Positions 1 through 5,163 of a DNA stretch of 5,881 bases are shown here, in pieces. The stretch spans positions 1 through 5,881 of the forward strand of contig DAOVGZ010000063.1 in the NCBI GenBank assembly GCA_030672115.1, in the 5' to 3' direction. Position 1 is the first letter of the stretch; each line of letters begins with the position of its first letter. The notes beneath the pieces were generated by a model, which worked only from the letters and a program-made list of their open reading frames with translations, did no database searches and had not been told where the DNA came from. A program made the position numbers and the translations under genes. Source of the DNA: a bacterium. GTDB taxonomy: Bacteria > Babelota > Babeliae > Babelales > Vermiphilaceae.

Positions 1-194
1 ACGCAGGAATAGATGAAAAAAAATCAAAATTTGTTGAATGTGAACTTAATCGTGAAGCTGCAATTAAAAAAGCTTACAAAAAATCTAAAAAGGGAAGCAT
101 TATTGCTCTTTTAGGAAAAGGGCCCGACGAGTATGAGCTAGTTGGTGATAAAAAGATTTTTTTTAGCGAAAAGCAGATTTTAAATAGTTTTTAA
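1..194 (+). CDS. murE: MurE, UDP-MurNAc-tripeptide synthetase (C-terminal end only)
   Basis: The last 63 codons of a gene that begins left of the window are read in frame from base 3 to TAA at 192-194. The translation contains NREAAI followed by a helix of about 12 residues, the strand GSIIALLGKG, then PDEYELVGDKKIFFSE. This order matches the C-terminal domain of MurE ligases (D/N-R-x-x-A-I, then A-G-K-G-H-E-x-Y-Q, then F-x-D/E). MurE is a cytoplasmic ATP-dependent ligase that adds the third amino acid, meso-diaminopimelate or L-lysine, to UDP-MurNAc-L-Ala-D-Glu in peptidoglycan precursor synthesis. The usual GKGHE is GKGPD here. The DNPR-type motif that helps tell the two substrates apart lies outside the window, so specificity cannot be called. 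The stop codon overlaps that of the converging minus-strand gene. The family call is fairly secure; MurF or another Mur ligase is less likely. Confidence 0.85.
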   Translation, partial: AGIDEKKSKFVECELNREAAIKKAYKKSKKGSIIALLGKGPDEYELVGDKKIFFSEKQILNSF

Positions 195-552
195 ATTTTT
201 TTCTTATTTATTTTTTGTATATTTTTGTAGGTTTTGTAAAAAGAGTAGGCGCTTGCGCTACCAAAAATTGCGGCACCAGCAGAGCCAAAAGTGACTCCCA
301 AAATTTCTACTAATATGACTAATCCTATTAAAGAGGGATTGCCTGAGGATTGATTAAATTTTTTTGTAATTCCTAAACTTTCTTTTGCTAGATAAGCACA
401 TCCAGTTGCAAGAGTTCCAGTTCCTATTCCTATTGTCCACCAGATACCAGTTTGAGTTTTTCATTTTTGTTTAACTCAGAAGGTACTGCAATAGCAGAAT
501 TTCCTATTAAAGTTAAAAAGGAAAAAGTTAAGAAAAGAGATTTTTTATTCAT
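191..552 (-). pseudogene. Frameshifted small exported membrane protein, paralogue of the 964-545 gene
   Basis: ATG at 552-550 opens a signal peptide (MNKKSLFLTF..., hydrophobic core, NSAIA near residue 22) almost identical to that of the upstream gene. As written, the frame ends at TAG (432-430) after 40 codons. After the A5 run at 461-457 the next frame stays open to TAA at 193-191 and continues the paralogue's pattern: TQTGIWWTIGIG, a long Gly/Ala-rich hydrophobic stretch, then YKTYKN and a Lys-rich tail. Adding one A to the run gives a clean 120-residue protein. Compared with the paralogue, 49 nt are missing around this run: about 48 nt between short AGTTTTT repeats plus one base. Only the odd base breaks the frame. 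It may be a fresh pseudogene, a slippery or phase-variable site, or a sequencing error. The start overlaps the previous gene's stop by 8 nt, and the end overlaps the murE stop. Function unknown. Confidence 0.75.
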
Positions 553-593
553 TGTTGAAGCTTTCGTTTTTTAAATTTGTTCTTTTAAGATTT
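533..593 (-). repeat. Array repeat, copy 1: 3' tail of one gene fused to 5' start of the next
   Basis: This 61-nt segment differs from 1381-1441 at only about three positions and shares most of its length with 945-988. On the minus strand it encodes the C-terminal tail of the 964-545 protein (NLKRTNLKNESFNNE) and, in another frame, the first codons of the 552 gene. It is a junction of the tandem duplication unit. Confidence 0.9.
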
Positions 594-964
594 TTAAAGG
601 TTTTATAGCAAGCATAACAGAACAAAGTGCAAGATATTAGTATTCCTGCTTTGCCGGCAATAATTGCTGTATCTCCCCAATCAATCATCCTTTTTGCGTT
701 TATTGAAGCGGGATTAGATATTTTATTGTTTTCATTGGTGCCAACATTTATAATATTTTTGCATTTATAGCAGACAATTCCAGCTCCTACTCCTATTGTC
801 CCCCAGATGCCAGCCTGAGTTTTTTTACTTTTGATAACAGCCTTAACATTTTCAAATGTTGATTTAGTTTTTTCATTTTTGTTTAACTCAGAAGGTCCTG
901 CAAAGGCAGAGTTTCCTATTAAAGTTAAAAGGGAGAAGGCTAAGAAAAGAGATTGTTTATTCAT
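545..964 (-). CDS. Small exported membrane protein of unknown function, tandem paralogue
   Basis: A 139-residue protein with no family I recognise. Residues 1-22 form a typical signal peptide (MNKQSLFLAF, a Leu-rich core, then NSAFA with likely cleavage before GPS). A Lys-rich stretch (25-48) follows, then hydrophobic Gly-rich segments at about 51-66 and 99-119. The hydrophilic tail YKTFKNLKRTNLKNESFNNE ends the protein. Cys residues in CYKCK (65-69) and SCTLFCYAC (111-119) could pair outside the cytoplasm. It shares its signal peptide, TQxGIWxTIGxG and YKT(F/Y)KN blocks with the downstream frameshifted copy. No strong Shine-Dalgarno is seen; GAAAG lies about 9 nt before ATG. The last codons contain the next gene's ATG (AATGAATAA), which suggests translational coupling. 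It starts 58 nt after the 1400-1023 gene on the same strand and may be co-transcribed with it. Confidence 0.85.
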   Translation of the reverse strand: MNKQSLFLAFSLLTLIGNSAFAGPSELNKNEKTKSTFENVKAVIKSKKTQAGIWGTIGVGAGIVCYKCKNIINVGTNENNKISNPASINAKRMIDWGDTAIIAGKAGILISCTLFCYACYKTFKNLKRTNLKNESFNNE

Positions 965-988
965 TGTTGAATCTTTCGTTTTTTAAAT
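945..988 (-). repeat. Array repeat, copy 2: leader and start of the 964-545 gene
   Basis: On the minus strand this matches copies 1 and 3 from the ATTTAAAAAACGAAAG leader through the ATGAATAA start and into the signal-peptide codons. Similarity stops abruptly at 989, so this copy has lost the older gene tail that copies 1 and 3 keep. Confidence 0.85.
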
Positions 989-1022
989 CAGGAGATAATT
1001 ACTGATCGGTGATAAAACAGTT

Positions 1023-1400
1023 TTAAGCTCCAGTTCCTTGAGTTGCTTTATTGGATTTTTTTTTAATAAAATCGGAAAATAGTGAAAAAAATGTCTCTTT
1101 ACCACAAAGAAAAACAAATGTCCCACATATTGCTCCAAATATACATCCAGAAGCTGTCTCTTTTGCTCCTTTTCCAGTGAGTATTTCAAGTGGGTATTTT
1201 GGGATGGTCTTTAGCCCTTTGTAGTTTATATTTTTGGTGCTTTTTGTGATTCCATTTTTAATTTGTCGTGTATTATTAATTGTCCAATTTGCAAATAATG
1301 ATGTAAGTCCTCCATAAAATATTGCTGCTAAAGGGTTAAAGGAATACATGTTTGGAGTAAAAATTATTAAAATTGTCAGTAAAAGAGATTTTTTATTCAT
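1023..1400 (-). CDS. Small exported membrane protein sharing the array's leader and signal start
   Basis: A 125-residue protein of unrecognised family. It opens with MNKKSLLLTILIIF, a signal peptide or first membrane helix whose first codons are nearly identical in DNA to those of the 552 and 964 genes. The rest is different: FNPLAAIFYGGLTSLFANW (21-39), a basic middle (45-80), a Gly/Cys-rich hydrophobic helix GCIFGAICGTFVFLCG (85-100), and a Lys-rich end KKKSNKATQGTGA. Conserved leader with divergent body suggests recombination within the array swapped the cargo behind a common start. There is no strong Shine-Dalgarno; the leader reads AAAAGGTTCAACA before ATG, with AAGG 8-9 nt upstream. It may be the first gene of a unit continuing into 964-545. 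A 68-codon ORF in another frame (1189-983) overlaps it and lacks these features. Confidence 0.8.
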   Translation of the reverse strand: MNKKSLLLTILIIFTPNMYSFNPLAAIFYGGLTSLFANWTINNTRQIKNGITKSTKNINYKGLKTIPKYPLEILTGKGAKETASGCIFGAICGTFVFLCGKETFFSLFSDFIKKKSNKATQGTGA

Positions 1401-1441
1401 TGTTGAACCTTTTGTTTTTTAAATTTGTTTTTTTAAGATTT
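1381..1441 (-). repeat. Array repeat, copy 3, carrying the fossil 3' tail of a lost gene
   Basis: The minus strand from about 1441 to 1393, read in the proper frame, encodes NLKKTNLKNKRFNNE and then TAA. This matches 12 of 16 residues at the end of the 964-545 protein. No gene body precedes it: upstream codons stop matching at once. It is best read as the remaining tail of a deleted fourth family member, now serving as leader of the 1400 gene, with the same ATGAATAA overlap. Confidence 0.75.
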
Positions 1442-1578
1442 CTCGTCTGTACGTTTTGAGTGAAATATATACAAGCATTGTTACTTAAAAGAGTTTTTAT
1501 AGTTCTGTGAGCAATTAATTTAATTTTAATGCTCTTATAAATAACTTTAGCTAAAATATAAAAAGTGTAAATATATTT
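1442..1578. other. Intergenic region with one AT-rich hairpin
   Basis: I see no ORF with a ribosome site here. An inverted repeat (GAGCA at 1509-1513, TGCTC at 1530-1534, extended by TTAA pairs with one bulge) could form a hairpin in the minus-strand transcript after the 2055-1579 gene. It lacks a following T run on that strand, so a terminator role is weak. No convincing promoter for the 1400 gene is visible. Confidence 0.35.
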
Positions 1579-2055
1579 TTATTTATCAATGCTTTTTCGA
1601 ATATGTGATGAGCAAGACGCACCGACAATTAAAGTTTCTAGCCCAATTAAAAAAGTTGCTCCTCCATATAAACCCAAAAGAAGTAGGTTTTTTACTTTAA
1701 GTCCAGGAGGGAAATGTTTTGCAAATTGAACAAGTGAAGCATGAGTTGCAGCTCCAAACATTGTCGTTAGAACAGCAGAAACAGCCGCTGCAAGTTTTTG
1801 GCTATGGCGAGTGGGTGATTTTTTATTATTGTTTTTTTTATGAGAAATTAACGAAAGAATAAGGTTTGTTGGAGCATCACCAAAATCTTTTATTTTTTTT
1901 TGAAAAGATTTTTTTTGGACAATAGTTTGAAGGTTGTCTGCTGTTTTTTTTAGCTTTTGCTGAATTTTTACTTTGTTTTTTTTGTTAAGAATTTGTGCCG
2001 GTAATGTTGTTGTGAATGTTATGCCGACAATAATTTGAATTATGACTTTTTTCAT
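1579..2055 (-). CDS. Small exported two-helix membrane protein, function unknown
   Basis: A 158-residue protein that I do not recognise. Residues 1-20 form a signal peptide (MKKVIIQIIVGITFTTTLPA, likely cut before QILN). Residues 24-57 are strongly basic (NKKNKVKIQQKLKK, QKKSFQKK) and probably helical, and a second basic stretch, SHKKNNNKKSPTRH, sits at 71-84. Two hydrophobic segments follow, at about 88-108 (AAAVSAVLTTMFGAATHASL) and 123-147 (Gly- and Leu-rich), with a short basic tail. The layout resembles the array genes nearby (signal peptide, Lys-rich part, Gly-rich helices), but sequence similarity is not obvious. The start is set by a strong AGGAG at 2065-2061, 5 nt before ATG. That ribosome site lies in one arm of a long inverted repeat, so translation may be controlled. 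Confidence 0.85.
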   Translation of the reverse strand: MKKVIIQIIVGITFTTTLPAQILNKKNKVKIQQKLKKTADNLQTIVQKKSFQKKIKDFGDAPTNLILSLISHKKNNNKKSPTRHSQKLAAAVSAVLTTMFGAATHASLVQFAKHFPPGLKVKNLLLLGLYGGATFLIGLETLIVGASCSSHIRKSIDK

Positions 2056-2056
2056 T

Positions 2057-2102
2057 AGATCTCCTAATAGTACAAATATGATTAGTATTTTTAGGAGAAT
2101 CT
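2057..2102 (-). promoter_or_regulatory. Inverted repeat masking the AGGAG ribosome site of the 2055 gene
   Basis: On the minus strand, AGATTCTCCTAAAAATAC (2102-2085) can pair with GTACTATTAGGAGATCT (2073-2057) around an 11-nt loop. The stem has 11 pairs with one bulged U, then two mismatches and four more pairs. CTCCT pairs exactly with the AGGAG at 2065-2061. No T run follows on either strand, so it is not a normal terminator. It could mask the ribosome site in transcripts reading in from the ABC-F gene, or be an operator for a repressor dimer. Confidence 0.6.
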
Positions 2103-2127
2103 ATAAAAAATCAAAAGTATGAGACAA
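2100..2127 (-). promoter_or_regulatory. Possible promoter for the 2055 gene
   Basis: TTGTCT (2127-2122) and TATAGA (2105-2100) are spaced by 16 nt on the minus strand; an alternative -10, TAGATT (2103-2098), is spaced by 18. Each box matches four of six consensus bases. A start near 2092 would leave out the upstream hairpin arm, so only read-through RNA would have its ribosome site masked. Confidence 0.35.
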
Positions 2128-2151
2128 TCGTTTTTATTTTTTTACGATTGT
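2124..2151 (-). terminator. Hairpin at the end of the ABC-F gene
   Basis: ACAATCGT (2124-2131) and ACGATTGT (2144-2151) are perfect inverted repeats overlapping the ABC-F stop codon. The loop is 12 nt, A-rich on the minus strand. The T-rich stretch TTTTGATTTTTT begins only about 7 nt after the stem, so it is a weak intrinsic terminator at best. Confidence 0.35.
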
Positions 2152-3989
2152 TCGGCTTCCCACAGAGAAAATGTTTGAGCGAGTTCAACTTTTTTTTGAT
2201 GTAAATCATTTTGATTTTTTGAATATTCATCTGTTCCATATTCAAAATCAGCAAATTTTATTTCTAGACGGGCAATTTCTTTTTCGAGTTTATTAATTTT
2301 GTTTTCTAGCTTTTTGCTTTCTTTTTGTTGTTTGTACAGATTTTTCTTTTTTACTTTTTTTGTTGGATTATTTGTGATGGCTGTCAAACAAGAGCCAGAA
2401 GACTGATTTTTTTGGTACAAATAAGATTCATAGTTTCCATGATACATTTGTATGCCATCAGATGAGAGTTCAGCAATATGGCTCGCCATTTTATTTACAA
2501 AATCGCGATCATGAGAAACAAATAAGATGGTTCCATGATACGCATTAAGAGCTTTGAGCAAGACTTCTTTTGATTGAATATCCAAGTGGTTGGTAGGTTC
2601 ATCAAGAAGTAAAAGGTTTGCATCTTGCAGTAAAACACAGGCCATACTCACTCTGTTTTTTTCTCCGCCACTCAAAACACGGACTGGTTTATCAACCGTT
2701 TTTCCGCTAAATAAAAATGACCCTAAAAATGAACGAACTGTTTTTTCTGGTTTATTGCTACAAGATCCTTGCACGTTTTGTAAAATAGAAAAATCTAAAT
2801 CTAATGATTCATTTTGATCTTGGGCAAAAAGGGCATGGTTTACTTTGTAGCCAAATTCAATGCTTCCTGTTTGAAGTTCAAGTTTTTTGCAAATAAGGTT
2901 AAAAAGAGTAGATTTACCGGTTCCGTTTGGCGCAATAAGAGCAACTTTTTGTCCTCTTTCAACTTCAAACGTTACATTATCAAAAATTTTCTTATCGCCA
3001 AAAGCGTGTGCGACATCTTTTATTTTCAAAACAGTTTTGCCTGATCGTTGTACTTCAGGAAAAGAAAAGTTAACGTTTTTAGTTGATGGTGGCAGGGTGA
3101 TAAGTTCAATTTTATCGAGTTCTTTTTGCATGCTTTTTGCCATTTTAGCTTTTGATGATTTTGCACGAAAACGCTCGATTGTTTTAATTCGTCGTTTAAT
3201 ATCACGTTGTTGCTGTTCATAAGCTTTTTCTAATACGGCAAGATTATGATCACGTTGTTGCTCATAGATTGAATAGTTGCCTTTGTATCTTTTTGCTTGA
3301 CCATGTTCAAGTGCTACAATTTCTTCGCACAGTTGATCAAGGAAGTAGCGATCGTGACATACAAGCAAAAAACCAAAAGATGATTCTTTTAAAAAATTTA
3401 AAAACCAATCCTTTGCAACAATATCAAGGTGATTGGTTGGTTCATCAAAAAGATAGAAGTCAGCTTTTTTCAAAAGTAGTTTTGCAAGAATAAGGCGCAT
3501 TTTCCAACCGACACTCAATTCAGAGACAGGGCTATTTTGTTGATCTTGAGAAAAACCAAGACCATTGAGTATTTTTTTTGTATCACTAATTGCTTGATGA
3601 GGATCATGATGCTCAAGTTCTTGATGAATATGCGCATAACGATCAATAAGCTCTTGATTACTTGCTGTTTCTATTTTTTTTTCTAAATCGATAGATTCTT
3701 TTTGGAGTTTATAAAGTTGTTCAAAACTAGAAAAAGCTTCTTCGTAAACTGATTTTGATGATTTTAGAACAACTTCTTGTGGCATATAAGCAAATGTTGA
3801 ATCATTTGCGATAGAAACGCCACCATCATCTGCCTTTTGAAAGCCGGCAATTATTTTGAGTAGTGTTGATTTGCCAGACCCGTTTGCACCGACTAGACCG
3901 AGTCTTTGGTCTTGTGAAATAGCAAAAGAGATTTTATCAAAAACAGTTTGTTCTCCAAAAGAAAGAGAAAGGCTTTTTATATGAATCAT
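2142..3989 (-). CDS. ABC-F family ATPase (translation-associated, YdiF/YheS/Uup-like)
   Basis: A 615-residue soluble protein with two ABC ATPase domains and no membrane segments, the ABC-F layout. Domain 1: Walker A GANGSGKST (34-42), Q-loop at Q71, signature LSVGW (158-162), Walker B with D182/E183 in FDEPTNHLD, switch H212. A charged linker (about 230-300, RRIKTIERFRAKSSKAKMAKS) matches the tRNA-contacting linker of the family. Domain 2: Walker A APNGTGKST (353-361), LSGGE (439-443), D463/E464, H493. A Lys/Glu-rich coiled coil (about 540-610) matches the C-terminal domain of Uup/YheS/YdiF members. Known ABC-F proteins bind the ribosomal E site and relieve stalling or give antibiotic protection; which applies here cannot be told. 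The first signature has Val where Gly is usual. ATG 3989 is the only start: an in-frame TAA lies seven codons upstream. AAGGA lies 15 nt before it, too far for a normal Shine-Dalgarno. Confidence 0.95.
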   Translation of the reverse strand: MIHIKSLSLSFGEQTVFDKISFAISQDQRLGLVGANGSGKSTLLKIIAGFQKADDGGVSIANDSTFAYMPQEVVLKSSKSVYEEAFSSFEQLYKLQKESIDLEKKIETASNQELIDRYAHIHQELEHHDPHQAISDTKKILNGLGFSQDQQNSPVSELSVGWKMRLILAKLLLKKADFYLFDEPTNHLDIVAKDWFLNFLKESSFGFLLVCHDRYFLDQLCEEIVALEHGQAKRYKGNYSIYEQQRDHNLAVLEKAYEQQQRDIKRRIKTIERFRAKSSKAKMAKSMQKELDKIELITLPPSTKNVNFSFPEVQRSGKTVLKIKDVAHAFGDKKIFDNVTFEVERGQKVALIAPNGTGKSTLFNLICKKLELQTGSIEFGYKVNHALFAQDQNESLDLDFSILQNVQGSCSNKPEKTVRSFLGSFLFSGKTVDKPVRVLSGGEKNRVSMACVLLQDANLLLLDEPTNHLDIQSKEVLLKALNAYHGTILFVSHDRDFVNKMASHIAELSSDGIQMYHGNYESYLYQKNQSSGSCLTAITNNPTKKVKKKNLYKQQKESKKLENKINKLEKEIARLEIKFADFEYGTDEYSKNQNDLHQKKVELAQTFSLWEAEQS

Positions 3990-4093
3990 AGTATTAAAAA
4001 AATGTCCTTAAGCAAGATTAATCGATATTACTTCTATAATACCAAAAAAACCTCTATAGAGCGCCTTTTTTTGCATTTTTTAAGAATATTTAC
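3990..4093. other. Leader region of the ABC-F gene with palindromes
   Basis: It contains the 10-nt palindrome CTCTATAGAG (4052-4061), flanked on the + strand by an A7 run before and a T7 run shortly after, and a hairpin TTTTTAAG (4077-4084) / CTTAAAAA (4093-4100). The A-stem-T form hints at a weak bidirectional terminator. TAATAT (4030-4025) and TATTAT (4041-4036) could be -10 boxes, but no matching -35 is seen. No supported gene. Confidence 0.3.
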
Positions 4094-4210
4094 TTAAAAA
4101 CAAGGCAAAAGTATCGTTTGTCCTGTGATATAGCCGTACATGTTGAGTGGATTGTAAAGCAATTTATATCGAATTATGATGGCAAATAGTAAGGTGAAAG
4201 TTTGGTTTTG
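4094..4210 (-). pseudogene. LysM domain relic
   Basis: The minus strand, from a TAA at 4213-4211 to the TAA at 4096-4094, reads QNQTFTLL, FAIIIRYKLLYNPLN, MYGYITGQTILLPCF. The second half fits the LysM consensus: an NP pair, eight residues, GQ, then I-x-x-P. The first half resembles its GDTF-x-x-IA-x-RY start, but is a few residues shorter than a full LysM. There is no start codon with a ribosome site; the only Met is internal, and the same frame upstream is broken by the stop. LysM domains bind N-acetylglucosamine polymers such as peptidoglycan or chitin. This looks like the decayed end of a gene for a cell-wall-binding protein. It lies after the terminator of the 4798 gene and may not be expressed. 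A chance resemblance cannot be excluded on 38 residues. Confidence 0.4.
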
Positions 4211-4233
4211 TTAAAAAGCTTGGCATTGCAAAA

Positions 4234-4268
4234 GGTAATAAAAATGGCGACACAATTGCGCCGCCACT
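4234..4268 (-). terminator. Intrinsic terminator of the 4798-4319 gene
   Basis: On the minus strand GGCGGCGC, loop AATT, GTGTCGCC form an 8-pair GC-rich stem (two pairs are G-U), extended by AGT/ATT to 11 pairs and followed by TTTTTATTACC. It starts 50 nt after the stop at 4319. The two inner G-U and one outer G-U pair would be C-A on the other strand, so the hairpin works only in the minus direction. Confidence 0.8.
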
Positions 4269-4318
4269 ACAGTAATCATAACTTTTATCAGTTAATTGTT
4301 ACAAATCAATGAAATGCT

Positions 4319-4798
4319 TTAAGAGTTAAGAACTTTTTTAAACGTTTTAATCGTAGATTTAAGTTCTTTTATTTCTTTTCCATCAAATTCATCTTTAAGT
4401 TTTTTTAGTTCTTTGCCAAATGCGGTTGCAGATGGGATGGAATTTAGTTCGCCATCAAAATTCATAGGTTTTCTATCAGGTGCTTTAATATAATCTTTGA
4501 ATATTTCTTTACTTAATATTCTTGAGTTTGTTTGTATAATTTTACGGAAAATGTCTCCTTCATAACCTATGCCATAAAAATCAACAGCAACATTTTTTAC
4601 TCCATGTTTTTGGACAGAAGTGTTTATTTTTCTAGTAAATTTGTTGGCTATATTGAAATATTTATAATCACAGGCGTTCCAATCTTTTTTAGACCAATAT
4701 TTTTCATATTTTTTCATTTGCAGTTCGCTGCTCTGTATTTGCATTGCGCTAAAAGTAAGTAACGATAGTGCAACGAAAAAAATCATTTTCTTTTTCAT
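4319..4798 (-). CDS. Secreted basic protein, function unknown
   Basis: A 159-residue protein with no family I can name. MKKKMIFFVALSLLTFSAM is a clear signal peptide, with cleavage probably between residues 18 and 24. The mature part is hydrophilic, rich in Lys, and mostly helical in appearance (KKYEKYWSKKDW, RKIIQTNSRILSKEIFKDYI, ELKKLKDEF), with no second membrane segment. A central motif NVAVDFYGIGYEGDIFRK (69-86) looks like a folded core. One Cys (43) remains. The reading frame is open 36 codons further to an ATG at 4906. I choose ATG 4798 because AAAGGA lies 6 nt before it, a signal peptide begins exactly there, and the longer start would fall inside the -35 box of the promoter at 4906-4878. 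It has its own promoter and terminator, so it is a single-gene unit, probably an exported factor acting in the envelope or outside the cell. Confidence 0.85.
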   Translation of the reverse strand: MKKKMIFFVALSLLTFSAMQIQSSELQMKKYEKYWSKKDWNACDYKYFNIANKFTRKINTSVQKHGVKNVAVDFYGIGYEGDIFRKIIQTNSRILSKEIFKDYIKAPDRKPMNFDGELNSIPSATAFGKELKKLKDEFDGKEIKELKSTIKTFKKVLNS

Positions 4799-4877
4799 AA
4801 TAGATCCTTTTAGGGTTTTGTTTTTCAGTATGAAATTGATGGCAGTTGTTAGCCTGAAAGGCTTTGCTTTTAATTTA

Positions 4878-4906
4878 AATATAGCTTGCCGGTTGTATTT
4901 AGGCAA
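4878..4906 (-). promoter_or_regulatory. Sigma-70-type promoter of the 4798 gene
   Basis: TTGCCT (4906-4901) and TATATT (4883-4878) are spaced by exactly 17 nt on the minus strand, matching four and five of six consensus bases. Predicted start near 4871 gives a leader of about 73 nt before ATG 4798. Confidence 0.65.
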
Positions 4907-4961
4907 ATGGTTTACACTTTTTTTTAATGTTTTATTTTTTCGTTCATCATGTATTTTGGTT

Positions 4962-4988
4962 AAAACCTTGGCGAAATTTAAGGGTTTT
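4962..4988 (-). terminator. Weak terminator-like hairpin after the 38-aa ORF
   Basis: On the minus strand AAAACCCTT (4988-4980) pairs with AAGGTTTT (4969-4962), with one bulge and a 10-nt loop. It ends in TTTTAACC, a short T tail. It lies 34 nt after the stop at 5022. Confidence 0.3.
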
Positions 4989-5021
4989 GTATCGATTAAA
5001 ATTGTGTGGAATTTTTTTAGT

Positions 5022-5138
5022 TTAAGAGTTTATCAAAACATAAAATTGATAACGAAAAAGTAACATCCATACAAGGATAAGGCTAAGAAGAAGGTTGAAT
5101 AGTAAATTTAGAAGGGTAGATTTTTTATGGTAGTGCAT
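5022..5138 (-). CDS. 38-residue single-pass membrane peptide (hypothetical)
   Basis: ATG at 5138-5136 is preceded by AGGAAA (AGGA at 5148-5145, 6 nt away), a good ribosome site. The ORF runs to TAA at 5024-5022. The peptide starts MHYHKKSTLL with a basic N-terminus, has a Leu-rich membrane helix (about 9-28, NLLFNLLLSLILVW) and ends RYQFYVLINS. Its size and form fit small membrane peptides such as type I toxins or regulators of membrane complexes; no family is recognised. It lies downstream of the 52-aa ORF on the same strand, past the hairpin at 5217-5248. In AT-rich DNA short Leu/Phe-rich ORFs arise by chance, so the ribosome site is the main support. Confidence 0.45.
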   Translation of the reverse strand: MHYHKKSTLLNLLFNLLLSLILVWMLLFRYQFYVLINS

Positions 5139-5163
5139 ATGCTTTCCTGTCTGTAAGGTAAAG

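Noticed and set aside
983..1189. 68-codon minus-strand ORF overlapping the 1400-1023 gene
   Set aside because: It is in another frame of a better-supported gene, with no signal peptide or ribosome site.
2590..3493. Several + strand ORFs and one minus-strand ORF inside the ABC-F gene
   Set aside because: They overlap a complete, motif-rich ABC-F frame, lack ribosome sites and show no protein-like pattern.
4008..4076. 22-codon ORF upstream of and in frame with the ABC-F gene (4076-4008, minus), a possible attenuator leader peptide
   Set aside because: No ribosome site precedes its ATG and no alternating hairpins over the ABC-F start are visible. The shared frame is likely chance.
4101..4279. 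Small ORF starting at ATG 4279 and covering the terminator hairpin
   Set aside because: It stops after 22 codons, has no Shine-Dalgarno and is explained by the terminator. Only the part after its stop resembles LysM.
4799..4906. Longer 195-residue version of the 4798 gene starting at ATG 4906
   Set aside because: Its start lies within the predicted -35 box, has no ribosome site, and would bury the signal peptide 36 residues inside the protein.
4532..5063. + strand ORFs of 76 and 81 codons opposite the 4798 gene and its promoter
   Set aside because: No ribosome sites; Phe/Leu-rich content is expected from reading the opposite strand of A-rich coding DNA.
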